From Candidatus Woodwardiibium gallinarum (GTDB lineage Bacteria; Bacillota; Clostridia; Oscillospirales; CAG-382): 51,775 nucleotides of DNA. A program made the position numbers and the translations under genes. The DNA is taken from assembly GCA_904419545.1 (NCBI GenBank), contig CAJFRY010000006.1, positions 90,609 through 142,383 on the forward strand, in the 5' to 3' direction. Position 1 is the stretch's first letter; each line of letters starts with the position of its first letter. Shown here piece after piece: positions 49,996 to 51,775 of the stretch. The notes beneath the pieces are model-generated. The model was not told the origin of the DNA. It made no database searches and was given only the letters and a program-made list of their open reading frames with translations.

Positions 49996-51775
49996 AAAAA
50001 CGATTATTAAGCCTTCTGCTCACCATCTGCCTTGTGGCGGGTCTTGTGCCTACTGTGGTAATTGCGGCGGACGGAGACAAGGCCATTATGTCGGGGACAA
50101 GCGGTATCAAGGACCCGACGGCAACTCCCGACGATCAGCGCACATACTACGTCCCCAACAGTTATATCTATTTTGGCGTGAACGGCGGCACCCCTATCAA
50201 ATGGCGGGTGTTAAACGCTGACAAGGCCAACGATGAAAGCACAAACGGCGTGTTTTTGCTTTCGGAATATCTGCTTGCAAGCGGGATAGCGTCCAATCAG
50301 GATGGCAGCGCGAATGAGGGGCAGCAAAGCTACGCACAGGAGTGGTGTAAAAACTTTGCGTCTAATCTATCGAACTTTTCCCAAATAGAGCAAAGCGCCA
50401 TGCTGGGTGTTGCAAAGACGGATAGTGAGGAGAGTTTGTATGGTTGGGAATGGGGTGAAAGCAGCTTGACAAGGGAGGATAAGATGTTTTTCCTCTCCGC
50501 ACGAGAGCTTTTTGATTATGTCGCAAACTTTAGCTATACTTACTTGCTACAGGCGACTTTTATCGGCAGCGAATCCGATTTGTGGGGGCTCCGTTCGCCT
50601 GTAAGAGAAAATAATAGCCATGTGGGCGTAGTTAGTACCTTTGGTGAGGTGTTAAACTCCTCCTTTACAGGTTACGAGAGTTTTGCTGCTCGCCCCGCTT
50701 TTAACTTAGATCCTAACTCTGTTCTCTTCACATCTGCCGCCGAAGGTGGCAAATCCGCAGACGGCATGGACAGCGGATTAACGGCGATAGGCAATTATGA
50801 AGGCAACGAATGGAAGTTAACGATATTAGATGAAAGCCGTAATTTCGGCGTAACAGAACAGACCGCTGTTGGTATTCCCGGTGATACCATTACTCTGAAT
50901 TACACCGCAGCGACCGTTGGAACAAATGAATATATCTCCGCCATCATTGCGGACGAAAGCGGCATACAGTATTACGGCAGAGTAATGCAGCCGAGCACAG
51001 AGAACGGAACTGTGAATGTTACCATTCCGTCCGGACTTGCTGCCGGAAAATACACACTGAATGTATTTTCTGAGCAGTGCAACGGAGACTATAAAACAGA
51101 TTACGCCAGCGAGTTTGAGCAGATTACACTAACCGTTGAGGAGGTACCCGCACCGAAGCAGGATAAAGCCATCACACTGGGGACAAACGGAATTAAAGAC
51201 CCGACCGCAGAGGGGAATACATACTATATTCCAAACAGTTATATCTATTTTGGCGTGAACGACGGCACCCCTATCAAATGGCGGGTGTTGGACGCAGACA
51301 AAGCTAATGACAACAGCACAGACGGAATATTTTTGCTGTCGGAATATCTGCTTTCAAGCGGGGTATATTTCAATAAAGAAAAAACTTCAAATTTTTGGCA
51401 GAATACTTGTACAGCTTCTTCCGTTTGCAGCGTCTGCGGACAACCTTATGGCTCAGTTGATTCCACCAACCACACCGGTTCCGAAGCGTGGACAACAACA
51501 GAAACAAGCCATACCAAAGTGTGGAGCTGCTGCCAAGCTGTTATCGAGGGGCCGGCCGAACACACATGGGAAAACGGGGAATGCACCGTATGCGGATACC
51601 CCTGTCAGCACACCGGCGGCACTGCTACGTGTTCCCAGCTTGCGCAGTGCGAAAGATGCGGAACCCTCTACGGAGACTATGACGAAACAAACCACGATCC
51701 GGCAGACGAATGGACGCAGGAAAACGGAAAACACTATCATATCTGCCAGTACGGCTGCGGCACACATCTGGACGA
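49992..51775 (+). CDS. DUF6273-type surface protein, incomplete at the window end
   Basis: 594 codons are visible with no stop. Signal peptide at 1-26 (RLLSLLLTICLVAGLVPTVV). From about 29 a DUF6273-like module (SYIYFGVNGGTPIKWRVLNA, FLLSEYLLASG, FLSARELFDYV, AARPAFNLD) runs to about 270. An Ig-like part (about 285-385) follows. A second module starts at about 390 (DKAITLGTNGIKDPT), but it stops after about 60 residues and passes into CxxC/HTW-type cysteine repeats (SVCSVCGQPYG, ECTVCGYPCQH, QCERCGTLYG). Such proteins are large adhesin-like cell-surface proteins. The second module appears shortened by deletion. Confidence 0.82.
   Translation, partial: MKKRLLSLLLTICLVAGLVPTVVIAADGDKAIMSGTSGIKDPTATPDDQRTYYVPNSYIYFGVNGGTPIKWRVLNADKANDESTNGVFLLSEYLLASGIASNQDGSANEGQQSYAQEWCKNFASNLSNFSQIEQSAMLGVAKTDSEESLYGWEWGESSLTREDKMFFLSARELFDYVANFSYTYLLQATFIGSESDLWGLRSPVRENNSHVGVVSTFGEVLNSSFTGYESFAARPAFNLDPNSVLFTSAAEGGKSADGMDSGLTAIGNYEGNEWKLTILDESRNFGVTEQTAVGIPGDTITLNYTAATVGTNEYISAIIADESGIQYYGRVMQPSTENGTVNVTIPSGLAAGKYTLNVFSEQCNGDYKTDYASEFEQITLTVEEVPAPKQDKAITLGTNGIKDPTAEGNTYYIPNSYIYFGVNDGTPIKWRVLDADKANDNSTDGIFLLSEYLLSSGVYFNKEKTSNFWQNTCTASSVCSVCGQPYGSVDSTNHTGSEAWTTTETSHTKVWSCCQAVIEGPAEHTWENGECTVCGYPCQHTGGTATCSQLAQCERCGTLYGDYDETNHDPADEWTQENGKHYHICQYGCGTHLD

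Overview
The window is about 52 kb of mostly GC-rich chromosome from an anaerobic, low-branching Firmicute. It is most likely a gut member of the Clostridia, near Oscillospirales or Christensenellales. That placement is inferred from AAAGGAGG-type ribosome sites, sigma-A style promoters (TTGACA, 17 bp, TATAAT), the [FeFe]-hydrogenase maturases HydE, HydG and HydF, a pyrophosphate-type phosphofructokinase, a c-di-AMP receptor and several Clostridia-type domains of unknown function (DUF4855, DUF4956, DUF1854, DUF6273). No rRNA or tRNA gene and no CRISPR array was found.

Layout. 0.6-9.5 kb: a polytopic GT-C-like membrane protein, a DUF2461 protein, a GyrI-like ligand-binding protein, an XRE regulator with a large helical C-terminus, a Na/Pi cotransporter followed by a DtxR-type regulator, and an orphan DNA adenine methylase. 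10.1-13.3 kb: an operon of an ABC exporter with unusual N-terminal PH-like and zinc-ribbon extensions, a DUF1854 protein and a DarA/PstA c-di-AMP receptor. 13.3-17.6 kb: a leader RNA with mutually exclusive terminator and antiterminator pairings, then hydE-hydG-hydF. 18.1-19.7 kb: a small unknown protein and a second XRE regulator of the same type. 20.0-24.7 kb (minus): argS, yebC and a secreted DUF4855 protein. 25.1-27.5 kb: divergent PPi-phosphofructokinase and class II aldolase. 27.66-31.1 kb: an AT-rich island with a 1102-residue UvrD-like helicase that also carries zinc ribbons and an RQC domain. 31.1-40.6 kb (minus): one co-directional run, read from the promoter downward, of a phosphotransferase, parA, parB, serS, a small membrane protein, a MORN-repeat protein, a sugar-phosphate isomerase-like protein, lnt and two tandem esterases. 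40.9-44.3 kb: a membrane protein and a secreted, membrane-anchored protein. 44.6 kb: five copies of a 32-bp tandem repeat. 45.0-48.3 kb (minus): VTC-domain protein and DUF4956 protein, then a PII-like protein and a cation/proton antiporter. 48.4-51.8 kb: accessory DNA with TnpV, a small transposon protein, a leader-peptide attenuator, a TetR regulator and a large DUF6273 surface protein that runs off the window.

Regulation is unusually visible. At least eight promoters match consensus with 16-18 bp spacers. Two leaders contain an intrinsic terminator before the first gene (13.45 and 40.81 kb), one leader has a weaker hairpin (0.60 kb), and one terminator lies inside a small ORF (49.28 kb). 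Two genes have the ribosome-binding site separated from the start codon by a 7-bp hairpin. The most interesting locus is the hydEGF leader. A candidate riboswitch-like switch is followed by a 97-codon reading frame, built partly from a dispersed repeat, whose stop overlaps the hydE start codon.
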